From: Pseudomonadota bacterium
GTDB taxonomy: Bacteria > Pseudomonadota > Gammaproteobacteria > Burkholderiales > Burkholderiaceae_B
Assembly: GCA_023427085.1 (NCBI GenBank)
Contig: JAEZBO010000267.1
Coordinates: 1-64,000, forward strand
DNA: 64,000 nt
Reading direction: 5' to 3'
This document shows positions 46,554 to 54,513 of this stretch, one piece after another (position 1 is the first letter of the stretch; every line of letters begins with the position of its first letter). The notes under the pieces were generated by a model. It saw only the letters and a program-made list of their open reading frames with translations, was not told the origin of the DNA and did no database searches. The position numbers and the translations under genes were made by a program.

Positions 46554-47249
46554 ATGGAATTTGTATTCGAGCCTCAGGCCATCGTCGCCTTGCCGGTCGC
46601 TGGCAGCGACGCCCGTTTCCCGGTGCGCCGTGTCTATTGCGTCGGTCGCAACTATGCCGAGCACGCCAAGGAAATGGGTTTCAGCGGCCGCGAGGATCCG
46701 TTCTTCTTCAGCAAGCCGGCCAATGCGCTGCTGCCAGTGGCCGACGGCCAGACCGGCAAGATGCCTTACCCGGCCAAGACCTCGAATCTGCACTACGAGA
46801 TGGAGCTCGTCGTGGCGATCGGCAAGGGCGGCAAGGACATCGCCGTCGAGCAGGCCAACCAGCACGTCTGGGGCTACGCGCTGGGCCTGGACATGACGCG
46901 CCGCGACCTGCAGGCCGAAGCCAAGAAGCAGGGCCGCCCGTGGGAAGTCGCCAAGGGCTTCGACCTGTCCGGCCCGATCGGCCCGGTGCATCCGGTCAGC
47001 AAGACCGGCCTGATCGACCAGGGCGCGATCTGGCTGGATGTCGACGGCACGCGCCGCCAGGTCAGCGACATTCGTGAACTGATCTGGAACATTCCCGAGA
47101 CCATCGCCTATCTGTCGGGTCTGTTCGAACTGCAGCCTGGCGACCTGATCTTCACCGGCACGCCGGAAGGCGTGGGCGCGGTCACGCGCGGCAATGTCAT
47201 GGTCGGCGGCGTCGACGGCCTGGGCGAGCTGCGCGTCGAGATCGTCTGA
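46554..47249 (+). CDS. Fumarylacetoacetate hydrolase family protein
   Basis: 231 residues from MEFVFEPQAI at 46554. YCVGRNYAEHAKEMGF, the metal-ligand segment LHYEMELVVAIGKGG, GYALGLDMTRRDLQ, KGFDLSGPIGP and IFTGTPEGVGAV are FAH-domain landmarks. Close relatives are fumarylpyruvate hydrolases or acylpyruvases that split the last intermediate of gentisate-type breakdown. No pathway genes are next to it. Confidence 0.92.
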   Translation: MEFVFEPQAIVALPVAGSDARFPVRRVYCVGRNYAEHAKEMGFSGREDPFFFSKPANALLPVADGQTGKMPYPAKTSNLHYEMELVVAIGKGGKDIAVEQANQHVWGYALGLDMTRRDLQAEAKKQGRPWEVAKGFDLSGPIGPVHPVSKTGLIDQGAIWLDVDGTRRQVSDIRELIWNIPETIAYLSGLFELQPGDLIFTGTPEGVGAVTRGNVMVGGVDGLGELRVEIV

Positions 47250-47256
47250 TCGCTGC

Positions 47257-47280
47257 CAGTGTGCGCGGGCGCGCACACTG
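47257..47280 (+). terminator. Perfect 11-base-pair hairpin
   Basis: CAGTGTGCGCG and CGCGCACACTG with a GG centre, eight bases after the hydrolase stop. There is no T tract, so termination is uncertain; an operator is also possible. Confidence 0.5.
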
Positions 47281-47349
47281 CACTTGCTTACAGCTTCGGC
47301 GACGCGCGGCCGGTACAGTGGCACGCGTTCTCACCGAAGCGAGTGCCCT

Positions 47350-47808
47350 ATGCGTATCGTCAAGCTCTCCGCCGCCCTGGTCCTGGCCGGGCTGGGCGCT
47401 GGTGTTGCTCAGGCCGACCTGCGCACGCAGTTGCCGGGGTGTGCGATGGCCTACGGTGCCAGTCCGAAGGTCCACGAGGTCATGCGGCAGGGTTTCGATC
47501 TGCCGCGCTACGATGAAATCTGCGAGGCCTTGCAATCTGCCGACGCCGCCTTGCGCATCATCGGTGAATGGACCGTCATCGAAGGCCGCTCGATCGCCTG
47601 GGTGGCGGTCGACGTCATCGACCGCCACCGGCCGATCCTGGCCGACGGGGGCGGCGGCAACATGACCTACGTCAGTCCGGTCGCTAGCGAGGAGCGCGCC
47701 CGCGCGATGCTGCGCGAGCTGGTCAACGATGCGATCGGCAGCCTGGATATCAAGGCGGATCTGGGCATCCTCGAGCAGGCCCGCAAGGAAGCCTTGAGCG
47801 ACCGATAG
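47350..47808 (+). CDS. Small periplasmic protein
   Basis: 152 residues from MRIVKLSAAL at 47350. Signal peptide ending AQA-DLRTQ (about residue 21). The mature part has two cysteines (LPGCAMAYG, YDEICEAL), suited to one disulfide, a central WTVIEGRSIAWVAVDV strand pair and a helical end. No family recognised; function unknown. Confidence 0.75.
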   Translation: MRIVKLSAALVLAGLGAGVAQADLRTQLPGCAMAYGASPKVHEVMRQGFDLPRYDEICEALQSADAALRIIGEWTVIEGRSIAWVAVDVIDRHRPILADGGGGNMTYVSPVASEERARAMLRELVNDAIGSLDIKADLGILEQARKEALSDR

Positions 47809-48006
47809 GTGGCGCACCAGCGCTGCCGTCCTGCCATCCGACTTTCCTGCAGTGGCCGCGGGATCGTGCGTCGAGCACGAGGATCCGGCTCGCCCGCGCC
47901 TGATTCATCAGGGTTGGTCTGCAATTAAAAAACATGACCCGCCGGTCACCGGTTAGGCTGACAGTCATCCATCACCTGCCTGTCAAGCTCGAAGGAGTGG
48001 TCGACC

Positions 48007-48300
48007 ATGATGAGACCCAAGGAAACCGGATACCGCGGCTACCGGATCGTCACTCAGGTACATCCTCTGAATGTGGACTTTGTCTCTGGTGTATTCGTCG
48101 GCATCGCGACCTACTGGAAAGACGTCTATACCGGCTACGACGGCCAGAAACACGAGATTCCCGAGCGACCGGCGGACGTGTTTCTCAGCCCCGTCGCCGC
48201 CCGTCGTGATGCGCTCGAACGCGCTCAGGCAGAAATCGACCATACGCTGGATGACCCGCCGGCGGCATCCGAAGACAACGACGACGCTGATGGCGGCTGA
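48007..48300 (+). CDS. Small hypothetical protein of the YRGYR type
   Basis: 97 residues starting MMRPKETGYRGYRIV; AAGGAG lies ten bases before the first ATG. It shares the opening YRGYR, a central GVFVGIATYW strand and the closing helix SPVAARRDALERAQAEID with the proteins at 5362 and 14384, then adds an acidic tail. Function unknown. Confidence 0.68.
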   Translation: MMRPKETGYRGYRIVTQVHPLNVDFVSGVFVGIATYWKDVYTGYDGQKHEIPERPADVFLSPVAARRDALERAQAEIDHTLDDPPAASEDNDDADGG

Positions 48301-48445
48301 ATCCCGCGCTGCCCGGGATGGGTCGGCGTGGATGGGGACAGGGCCGTTCCGAGTTCATGTGCCACTTCAGCGCCGCTGTATTATTGCCTTAAAAATCATA
48401 CTATTGCGTTAGTTTGCATCCTTACCAAAAGTAGGAGTTGCCTTG

Positions 48446-48483
48446 CTGGTAGCCGGATAGAGTCCAGGCTCGCTACCAGGAAG
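48446..48483 (+). promoter_or_regulatory. Leader hairpin touching a ribosome-binding site
   Basis: CTGGTAGC (48446-48453) pairs perfectly with GCTACCAG (48472-48479), whose last two bases begin the AGGAAG ribosome-binding site of the gene at 48488. The hairpin could limit translation. The preceding 48370-48440 is AT-rich and may hold the promoter. Confidence 0.5.
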
Positions 48484-48487
48484 AAAA

Positions 48488-48742
48488 ATGCAAATTTGCG
48501 ATAGGTGCAAGGCGCAGCGGGGCCGCAGTTGGTTGACCCCGCCGCATGTCGATCTGGCTTTGCAGGGCAGGCTTCCCACCCAGGGGACGGGTGTCGACGG
48601 GCCGGTGTTCCATCGGCTCTTTCTTTGCCTGGCCTGTGGGACCGCATGGAGCGTGCCGGATGGTGAGCAGGGCGAGGTGGACCGGCACGCCAAGTGGGTC
48701 GTGCTCGCGTCCGATGCGAGCGGAACAGGCAGTGCGGGCTGA
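48488..48742 (+). CDS. Small zinc-ribbon-like protein
   Basis: 84 residues starting MQICDRCKAQRG. Two Cys-x-x-Cys pairs, CDRC (about 4-7) and CLAC (about 47-50), make a likely zinc ribbon. No signal peptide or membrane span. AGGAAG lies five bases before the ATG. The neighbouring Tad-like cluster begins 180 bases downstream, but a link is not shown. Confidence 0.62.
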   Translation: MQICDRCKAQRGRSWLTPPHVDLALQGRLPTQGTGVDGPVFHRLFLCLACGTAWSVPDGEQGEVDRHAKWVVLASDASGTGSAG

Positions 48743-48922
48743 TGCGCTCGTGGGGATCTCCGAATCCCAGCCCGTCCACCTGCACAATCATGACGACTGC
48801 GCACTGACCTCTTGTCAGGCACGCCGCTGCGACATTCCGGTCCAACTCGGCAGCTCCGTATAGCGACATCCCCGGTCGCGCCGCAGACTGGCTCCATGCT
48901 GTTCATCACGCATGGAGCCAAC

Positions 48923-49186
48923 ATGAAATCACTCTCTCTGCAGCGCGGCCAGGGGATGACCGAGTACATCATCGTCGTCGCCCTGATCGCCGTTGCCGCG
49001 ATCGCCGTTTATCAACTGTTCGGCCAGGTAGTCCGTTCGCAGACCGCCGCCATGGCGCGCGAGCTCGCTGGCGAAGACGGCTCGACGCAATCGCGCGCGG
49101 CGCAAAAGGCGGCCGGCAACGCGTCCAAACAAACCGACGCACGCGGCCTGAAGGCCTTCACGGGCAATGCTGGCGCGGCCAAATGA
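48923..49186 (+). CDS. Flp/Tad-type prepilin-like protein
   Basis: 87 residues from MKSLSLQRGQGMTEY; GGAG is five bases upstream. The processing motif G|QGMTEY fits the Flp prepilin pattern G/XXXXEY, followed by a hydrophobic span (IIVVALIAVAAIAVYQLFG) and a hydrophilic, Ala/Lys-rich tail. It should be cut by a prepilin peptidase and assembled by the downstream machine. No such peptidase gene lies in the window. The next gene overlaps its stop. Confidence 0.8.
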   Translation: MKSLSLQRGQGMTEYIIVVALIAVAAIAVYQLFGQVVRSQTAAMARELAGEDGSTQSRAAQKAAGNASKQTDARGLKAFTGNAGAAK

Positions 49187-50604
49187 TGCGCGCCGCCGGC
49201 TCAGGTCGCCTATTCGGTCCGGTCCGACAGCAAGGACAGGCGCTGCCATTGGCATTGTTGCTGGCTGCCGCAGGCATCGCGGCCTGGCTGTACAACCAGG
49301 GCGTCGGCAGCACCGCCGCAGCGCGTCTGCGCTTGACGCACGCCGCCGATGCCACTGCGTATAGCGGCGCCGTGGTGCAGGCCCGCAGTCTCAATCTGCT
49401 GGCGACGATCCAGCGCGCCCAGATCGCGCATCAGGTCGGTCTGGCGCACCTGGCCAGCCTGGCGGCATGGGCCCAGCATGGCCAGGCCCAGCGCCAGCGC
49501 GTTGCAAGAGGCAATCCGCCCGCCTATCTGATCGGTATGCTGTTCGGCGGAATATACGGCAGCGCCTACGGTGCGTCTCGCAGCGTTTCGCCTGGCGCGG
49601 TCGGCGCGATTGCGCAGGCCCAGGTCGAACACGAGCGTCTCATCAACGACGTGCTGGATGTCGCCCGCCGCGCCATCGTCCAGGACATGCCCCGTGCTCG
49701 GCAGCAAGCGATGCTCGAGGTCCTGGCGGCCAATTTTCCCGAACTGCCGGCCAGCCAGGTGCAGATGCTGACGCCCACGATGTCCGCCATCAACCCGCCT
49801 GCCTTGTCGATGCAATTGACTGGCGATACGTTGCCCGGGTTCGTGGTCAATCATGCGCCGTCGGCGCGTGGCAGCCTGCGCGATGCGGTCGATGCCGCGG
49901 TGTTGCCCTATGGATTCCTGCGGCCGCGCCAGCGCACCGTGCGTAATCCCTGGTCCGTTTCCAAACAATGCCCGTTGCTGCGCCACGAGTTGCGCCGCCG
50001 CGGACAGACCCGTATGGATGCTGCGGGCCGGTGGCGTGCGCACGACACGCTGTCGTATCACGCGCTACGCAGCAATCGTAAGGTGGGGTGCTACTTCCGT
50101 GAGTACCCGATGGGGTGGGGCTTGATGCGGTCGAGCGACTCGTCCGACACCAGCCTGGTGCATCACGACGCGCCGCCCGAGGACTTCTCCGGGCAGGATT
50201 TCTGGCGCTGGGTGCGCGATGCCACCGATTGGGGACTGCTCGACGGCAGCGACAATTTCCTGGCCAACTCCTACGCGGTGATGCGTGGCGCGCGTTGGTC
50301 ATCGAGCGGCCTGCCGGGCCTGTCGGCCTTGGCCGAACGCGGCGATGCGACGCAGTCATTGCGCTTCCGGATTCAATTGCGCCAGCGTGTCGACAGTGTC
50401 CGGCTGCCGGGTCTGGCGGGCAGTCGGGTAGGCAGCGGGCTCGCCAACGATGCCCTGCTGGCGCCCGATGCGGCCATCACGGTCGACGCGGCCGCCCACA
50501 CTTATTTCTTGCGGCCGCAAGCACGTCAGGACGGCCGGCTCGAGCAGCCGAACCTGTTCCATCCTTATTGGCAGCCGGCCTTGCTGAGTGCGGAGCGATC
50601 ATGA
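49183..50604 (+). CDS. TadG-like pilus assembly protein
   Basis: 473 residues. The N-terminal GQALPLALLLAAAGIAAWLYN is the membrane anchor found in TadE/TadG-like proteins, followed by the helix THAADATAYSGAVVQARSLN typical of TadG-like heads and a long periplasmic domain with a few cysteines (KQCPLLRH, KVGCYF). The role is probably a minor pilus or assembly component. Overlaps its neighbours on both sides by four bases. Confidence 0.8.
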   Translation: MMRAAGSGRLFGPVRQQGQALPLALLLAAAGIAAWLYNQGVGSTAAARLRLTHAADATAYSGAVVQARSLNLLATIQRAQIAHQVGLAHLASLAAWAQHGQAQRQRVARGNPPAYLIGMLFGGIYGSAYGASRSVSPGAVGAIAQAQVEHERLINDVLDVARRAIVQDMPRARQQAMLEVLAANFPELPASQVQMLTPTMSAINPPALSMQLTGDTLPGFVVNHAPSARGSLRDAVDAAVLPYGFLRPRQRTVRNPWSVSKQCPLLRHELRRRGQTRMDAAGRWRAHDTLSYHALRSNRKVGCYFREYPMGWGLMRSSDSSDTSLVHHDAPPEDFSGQDFWRWVRDATDWGLLDGSDNFLANSYAVMRGARWSSSGLPGLSALAERGDATQSLRFRIQLRQRVDSVRLPGLAGSRVGSGLANDALLAPDAAITVDAAAHTYFLRPQARQDGRLEQPNLFHPYWQPALLSAERS

Positions 50605-51317
50605 GTCGGCTGTCGATTGCGCAGGCTGCCCGCCCGTTGGCTCCACAGCGCGGCCAGGCATTGACTGAAGCGATTCTGGTCCTGCCGGTGCTGATGGGAC
50701 TCTGGTGGGCGGTTGGCCTCGGCGGCGACTTGCAGCATTCGGGTATGCAAGCGAGCGGTGTCAGCCGTTTGCAGGCATTTCGCGCCGCCGCAAACAGCGA
50801 TCCGCTGGCGCCTGACCGGTTGCGCGTCGCGGTCGCTTCGTCGCCCGTGGCGTCGGCTTCCAACGTGCGACCGTTCGGACAGGTCGAGCGACTGCAAGGC
50901 CGCTACGAGCCCGGCGCAGGATCGCGTCAGCCCGCCGCGCGCTTGCTGCGCGTGCAATGGATGGCCGATGAACGAGGTCTGTTGCGTGCGACCGCGCGGC
51001 GCGAAGTGGTTGATCGCCTCGGCCTGGGTCGCGACGACAGCCTTGCCAGCCTTGCCAGCCTTGCCATCACACGCTTCACGGTGCTTGCCAGCGGCGCGGC
51101 GCATAGCAGCGACGATACACAGGCGCAGGCTCGTATCGGGCTGTCGCAGGCCGGCTGGCAGAGCGCGGCCAGCCGGTCTGTCCGTGCTGGCGCGAGTCTG
51201 GCGGCGGCCATGCAACGCGTGGATCGACCCTGGCGGCGCGCTGCGCTCGATCTGGATTGGCTGATGCGCTGGCAGTCCGTGGTGCCAGGCCGCTACGTTG
51301 CACGACGCGCGCGCTGA
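50601..51317 (+). CDS. TadE-like pseudopilin
   Basis: 238 residues starting MSRLSIAQAARPLAPQRGQA. The motif G|QALTEAILVLPVLMG has a Glu at +5, as in TadE pseudopilins. The remainder is periplasmic, longer than a typical TadE. GGAG lies five bases upstream and the ATG overlaps the previous stop. Confidence 0.75.
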   Translation: MSRLSIAQAARPLAPQRGQALTEAILVLPVLMGLWWAVGLGGDLQHSGMQASGVSRLQAFRAAANSDPLAPDRLRVAVASSPVASASNVRPFGQVERLQGRYEPGAGSRQPAARLLRVQWMADERGLLRATARREVVDRLGLGRDDSLASLASLAITRFTVLASGAAHSSDDTQAQARIGLSQAGWQSAASRSVRAGASLAAAMQRVDRPWRRAALDLDWLMRWQSVVPGRYVARRAR

Positions 51318-51325
51318 GGCCGATC

Positions 51326-52129
51326 ATGTCCACGCTTCGAATCCGATGGCGCTTGCAGATGCCGCACAGGGGCGCGCGGCCAAGCCGCCCACCTTGCGGT
51401 ACAAGACCTGCCCGCGCGCTGCTTCAATCCTGCTCCCTGGCGCTGTGCTTGGTATTCTGGCCGGCTCCAGCCGCCTCGGTGTCAGAGCCGCTGGCCGAGT
51501 TGGGCGCGGCCAGCTTGCGACTGTCGCTACCGACGGGTTCGCAACGCACGCCAACGGTGATGCTGCAATGGCTGGGCCATCCCTTGTCGTGGCAACCGTT
51601 CACCGTGCCATTGCCGATCGACGAGGCCGCGCAAGCCCTGTTGCGGCAATTTCCGGCCTCCTTGCGGCCCGTGCTGCAGGTCGAGCCGGGCATGGCGATG
51701 CTGACGTGGTTTGACACCGGCACCCACTGGCTGCTGCGTCTGACGGGTGCGCGCCTGGATCGTGGAGGGTGGCAGACCACTGGCAATCTGTCGGGCTGGC
51801 GCGTCAGCGCTCAGACCGGCGCCGCGGCTTGCGTGGAAAGCCCGGGACCTGCGCCACTAGTCGTGCCCACGAGCATGTCGGCCGAACTGCGCTGCCTGTT
51901 CGGCTACGACATGCCCCGAACCGGGATACGCGCCTCGATCCGCGTGTATGCCGGCCCCGCGGCACGCGCACAGCGGCTGCTGGCACTGATGGCCGACGCA
52001 GGCTGGTTGCCTTGCAGCGCGGCGCTCGATGTGGCCTGGCGATGCCGCGGACGCGCTCGCGCGCGGATCGACTGCGCCACGGATGCGAGCCGGCAGGCTT
52101 GCGTCGTGACGACCGAGGAGCCCGCATGA
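51326..52129 (+). CDS. Unknown exported protein in the Tad-like locus
   Basis: 267 residues. An N-terminal basic region then a hydrophobic stretch (LLQSCSLALCLVFWPAPAAS) suggests export. The mature part has paired cysteines (AAACVESP, ELRCLFGYD, LPCSAALDVAWRCRG, RIDCATD, QACVV) and strand-like segments. I know no Tad component like it. Stop overlaps the cpaB start by four bases, so it belongs to the operon. Confidence 0.7.
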   Translation: MSTLRIRWRLQMPHRGARPSRPPCGTRPARALLQSCSLALCLVFWPAPAASVSEPLAELGAASLRLSLPTGSQRTPTVMLQWLGHPLSWQPFTVPLPIDEAAQALLRQFPASLRPVLQVEPGMAMLTWFDTGTHWLLRLTGARLDRGGWQTTGNLSGWRVSAQTGAAACVESPGPAPLVVPTSMSAELRCLFGYDMPRTGIRASIRVYAGPAARAQRLLALMADAGWLPCSAALDVAWRCRGRARARIDCATDASRQACVVTTEEPA

Positions 52130-53091
52130 GCCGAAGACACTGGCGCGACTGGCTGCGGTCCGGGGCGGGTCGGCACATGCTGGTCCTGTCGCTGGCGGCG
52201 TGCGCCGGCTTGCTGGCCGCGTGGTCGGCGGCGCGCCAGATACAAGGTCGCATGGACGATCTCACGCAACAGGCCCAGGTGCCGCTGGCCGACCGTCTGG
52301 TGGCGGCGCAGGATCTGCCGGAAGGCATCCGGCTGGATCCGGGCTCGCTGGCGGTGCGGGCGTTTCCGCAGGCCTGGATCAGCGCGGATGCCTTGCCTGC
52401 CGACGCGCAGGCGCAGCTCGACGGCAAGGTGTTGGCCCATGCGGTGCGCGGCGGCGACCCTGTCACGTTGGCGCATCTGGCGCAGCCGCGGCTGCTGTCC
52501 TTGTCGGCCCGCCTGGCGCCTGGGCGACGCGCCGTCAGTGTGCCCGCCAGTGATCTGGGCCTGGAGCCCGGCCTACTGTCGCCGGGTGACAAACTCGATA
52601 TCTACGTGTCGTTCGACCGGCTGGACCAGCGCGTCACGGCGCCGCTGCTGCAAAGCGCCACGGTGATCGCGACCGGTACCCGGCAGGATGTCGATGCCGC
52701 GGCCAGCGAGACCGACTACGCCAGCGTGACGTTCGACCTGGCTCCGCCCGAGGCGGTCAAGCTGCTGGCGGCGCGTGAAAGCGGCAGTCTCACGTCGATT
52801 CTGCGCCATCCTGACGACGTGGGCCCCGGCGGCGCGGTCGCAACGGGTGGCTTGGCCGCACTGCTGGGCATGCCGCCGCCCGCCGCCGCCAAGCCTGCGC
52901 CACAGGTGCTGTATGGCGACGCGCCCGGACTGTCATCCGAGCTCGCCACCGACTTCGCCAGCGAGTTCGCCCCCGAGCTGGCCATCGCACCGGATCAAGC
53001 CGACGGCGACATGTCGTCGTGGGCCGGCGCTGCGCGTCCGGCCGGGGCCGTCGCCCCACCAACGCCGCGCCGTGGACGGGGACAACGATGA
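52126..53091 (+). CDS. cpaB: Flp pilus assembly protein CpaB (RcpC)
   Basis: 321 residues. One N-terminal membrane segment (MLVLSLAACAGLLAAWSAA), a SAF-type domain (PLADRLVAAQDLPEGIRLDP), the CpaB segment RAVSVPASDLGLEPGLLSPG with DKLDIYVSF, and a Pro/Ala-rich tail. CpaB helps assemble or stabilise the secretin in the periplasm. Overlaps the secretin gene by four bases. Confidence 0.88.
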   Translation: MSRRHWRDWLRSGAGRHMLVLSLAACAGLLAAWSAARQIQGRMDDLTQQAQVPLADRLVAAQDLPEGIRLDPGSLAVRAFPQAWISADALPADAQAQLDGKVLAHAVRGGDPVTLAHLAQPRLLSLSARLAPGRRAVSVPASDLGLEPGLLSPGDKLDIYVSFDRLDQRVTAPLLQSATVIATGTRQDVDAAASETDYASVTFDLAPPEAVKLLAARESGSLTSILRHPDDVGPGGAVATGGLAALLGMPPPAAAKPAPQVLYGDAPGLSSELATDFASEFAPELAIAPDQADGDMSSWAGAARPAGAVAPPTPRRGRGQR

Positions 53092-54509
53092 CAGCGGCCC
53101 GTCTGTGCACGGTGTGGGCGCTGTTTGCATTGGTGCTCGGCGACGCCGGCCAGCCAGCTTGGCCCGGTACGCTCGAGCCCGAGCGCCTGATTCTGCAGGT
53201 GGGCGAAACCGCCGTGCTGCAGGCCCAGGGCGTGCGCAGGGTGGCCGTCGGCGACAGCCAGGTGGTTCAGGCCACCACCGCCGACGAGCGGGAGGTCTTG
53301 GTGTTCGCGCGCGGCGCCGGCAGCACCTCGCTGCACGTCTGGACCGACAAAGGCGGCAGGCGTGCCTATGTCATCGACGTGGCGCCGGCCGGCATGCGGC
53401 GCGTGCGGCAAGAACTCGACGCATTGCTGGCGCAGACGCCCGGCGCCCGCAGCCGCACGGTCGGTGAAAAAATCGTGATCGAGGGTGAAGGCATCTCCGA
53501 TGCCGACCAGGCGCGCATCGCTGCGTTGGCACAGCGCTATCCCGAGGTGATCGACTTCACCAGCCGGGTGGGCTGGGACAGCATGGTGATGCTGGATGTT
53601 CAGGTCATCGAAGTCCCCAGTTCGCGCCTGCGAGAGCTCGGTGTGCGCTGGGATGGCACGGCGCTGGGCGGCGTGCAGGCAGGGCTGGCCTGGGAGGCCG
53701 CCAGCCGCGGTGTGACGGCGCCGCCGGGCGAGCCGCCGCTGGCGGCGGGCTATCCCGCGCGGCCCATGGTCGGTTATTTCGGTCTGAACGCCGTGCTGCC
53801 CGCGCGCCTGCAGGCCCTGGCGCAGAGTGGCGAGGCAGTGGTGCTGGCGCAGCCGCAACTGATGGCGCGCAGTGGGTCGACGGCCACGTTCCTGGCAGGG
53901 GGCGAGGTCCCTTATGCGACCACCGACCAAGAGGGGCGCTCGACCACGGTGTTCAAACCTTACGGCGTGTCCTTGTCCATCACGCCACGTGCCGAGCGCA
54001 ACGGTACGGTGCGCTCCCGCATCGACGTCGAGGTCAGCTCTGTCGACGCCTCGGTCAGCACCCCATCCGGCCCGGCCCTGAGCATTCGCCGCGCCAGTAC
54101 CGAGTTCAACGTGCGTTCGGGCCACACCCTGGTTCTGGGCGGCTTCATCTCGCGCGAGCAATCGCGCGACATCTCGCAGGTGCCCGGTCTGGGCAGCCTG
54201 CCGGTGCTGGGCGCCTTGTTCCGGTCCGAACGATTCCAGCAACGCGAGACCGAGCTGGCGATCTTTGTGACGCCGGTGCTGGTCGGGCAAGATGATCCCG
54301 ACATGGCCGAGCGAGTGCGGCGCGGCCGCGCGGAAATCGATGGCGTGTTCACCGAGACGCCGCGCATCAACGGGCCGATCCGGGGCTACACCGGCCCGGC
54401 CGATGCAGCCGCTTTGCCGGACCGGCCGGCCTGGGATCCCTATCGCGACCCTGGCTCGCAGTGGCAGGCCGAGCCCCCAAGCCAGAGTCCATTCGATGTC
54501 AGGAGCTGA
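53088..54509 (+). CDS. cpaC: Tad-type outer-membrane secretin (CpaC/RcpA)
   Basis: 473 residues from MTAARLCTVW. Signal peptide, then the pilus-assembly N-terminal domain (ILQVGETAVLQAQGVRRVAV), a BON-like region, and the secretin domain with VMLDVQVIEVPSSRLRELGV, LAQPQLMARSGSTATFLAGG, TEFNVRSGHTLVLGGFISRE and VPGLGSLPVLGALF. It forms the outer-membrane pore for the pilus or secreted fibre. Confidence 0.92.
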   Translation: MTAARLCTVWALFALVLGDAGQPAWPGTLEPERLILQVGETAVLQAQGVRRVAVGDSQVVQATTADEREVLVFARGAGSTSLHVWTDKGGRRAYVIDVAPAGMRRVRQELDALLAQTPGARSRTVGEKIVIEGEGISDADQARIAALAQRYPEVIDFTSRVGWDSMVMLDVQVIEVPSSRLRELGVRWDGTALGGVQAGLAWEAASRGVTAPPGEPPLAAGYPARPMVGYFGLNAVLPARLQALAQSGEAVVLAQPQLMARSGSTATFLAGGEVPYATTDQEGRSTTVFKPYGVSLSITPRAERNGTVRSRIDVEVSSVDASVSTPSGPALSIRRASTEFNVRSGHTLVLGGFISREQSRDISQVPGLGSLPVLGALFRSERFQQRETELAIFVTPVLVGQDDPDMAERVRRGRAEIDGVFTETPRINGPIRGYTGPADAAALPDRPAWDPYRDPGSQWQAEPPSQSPFDVRS

Positions 54510-54513
54510 TCTC

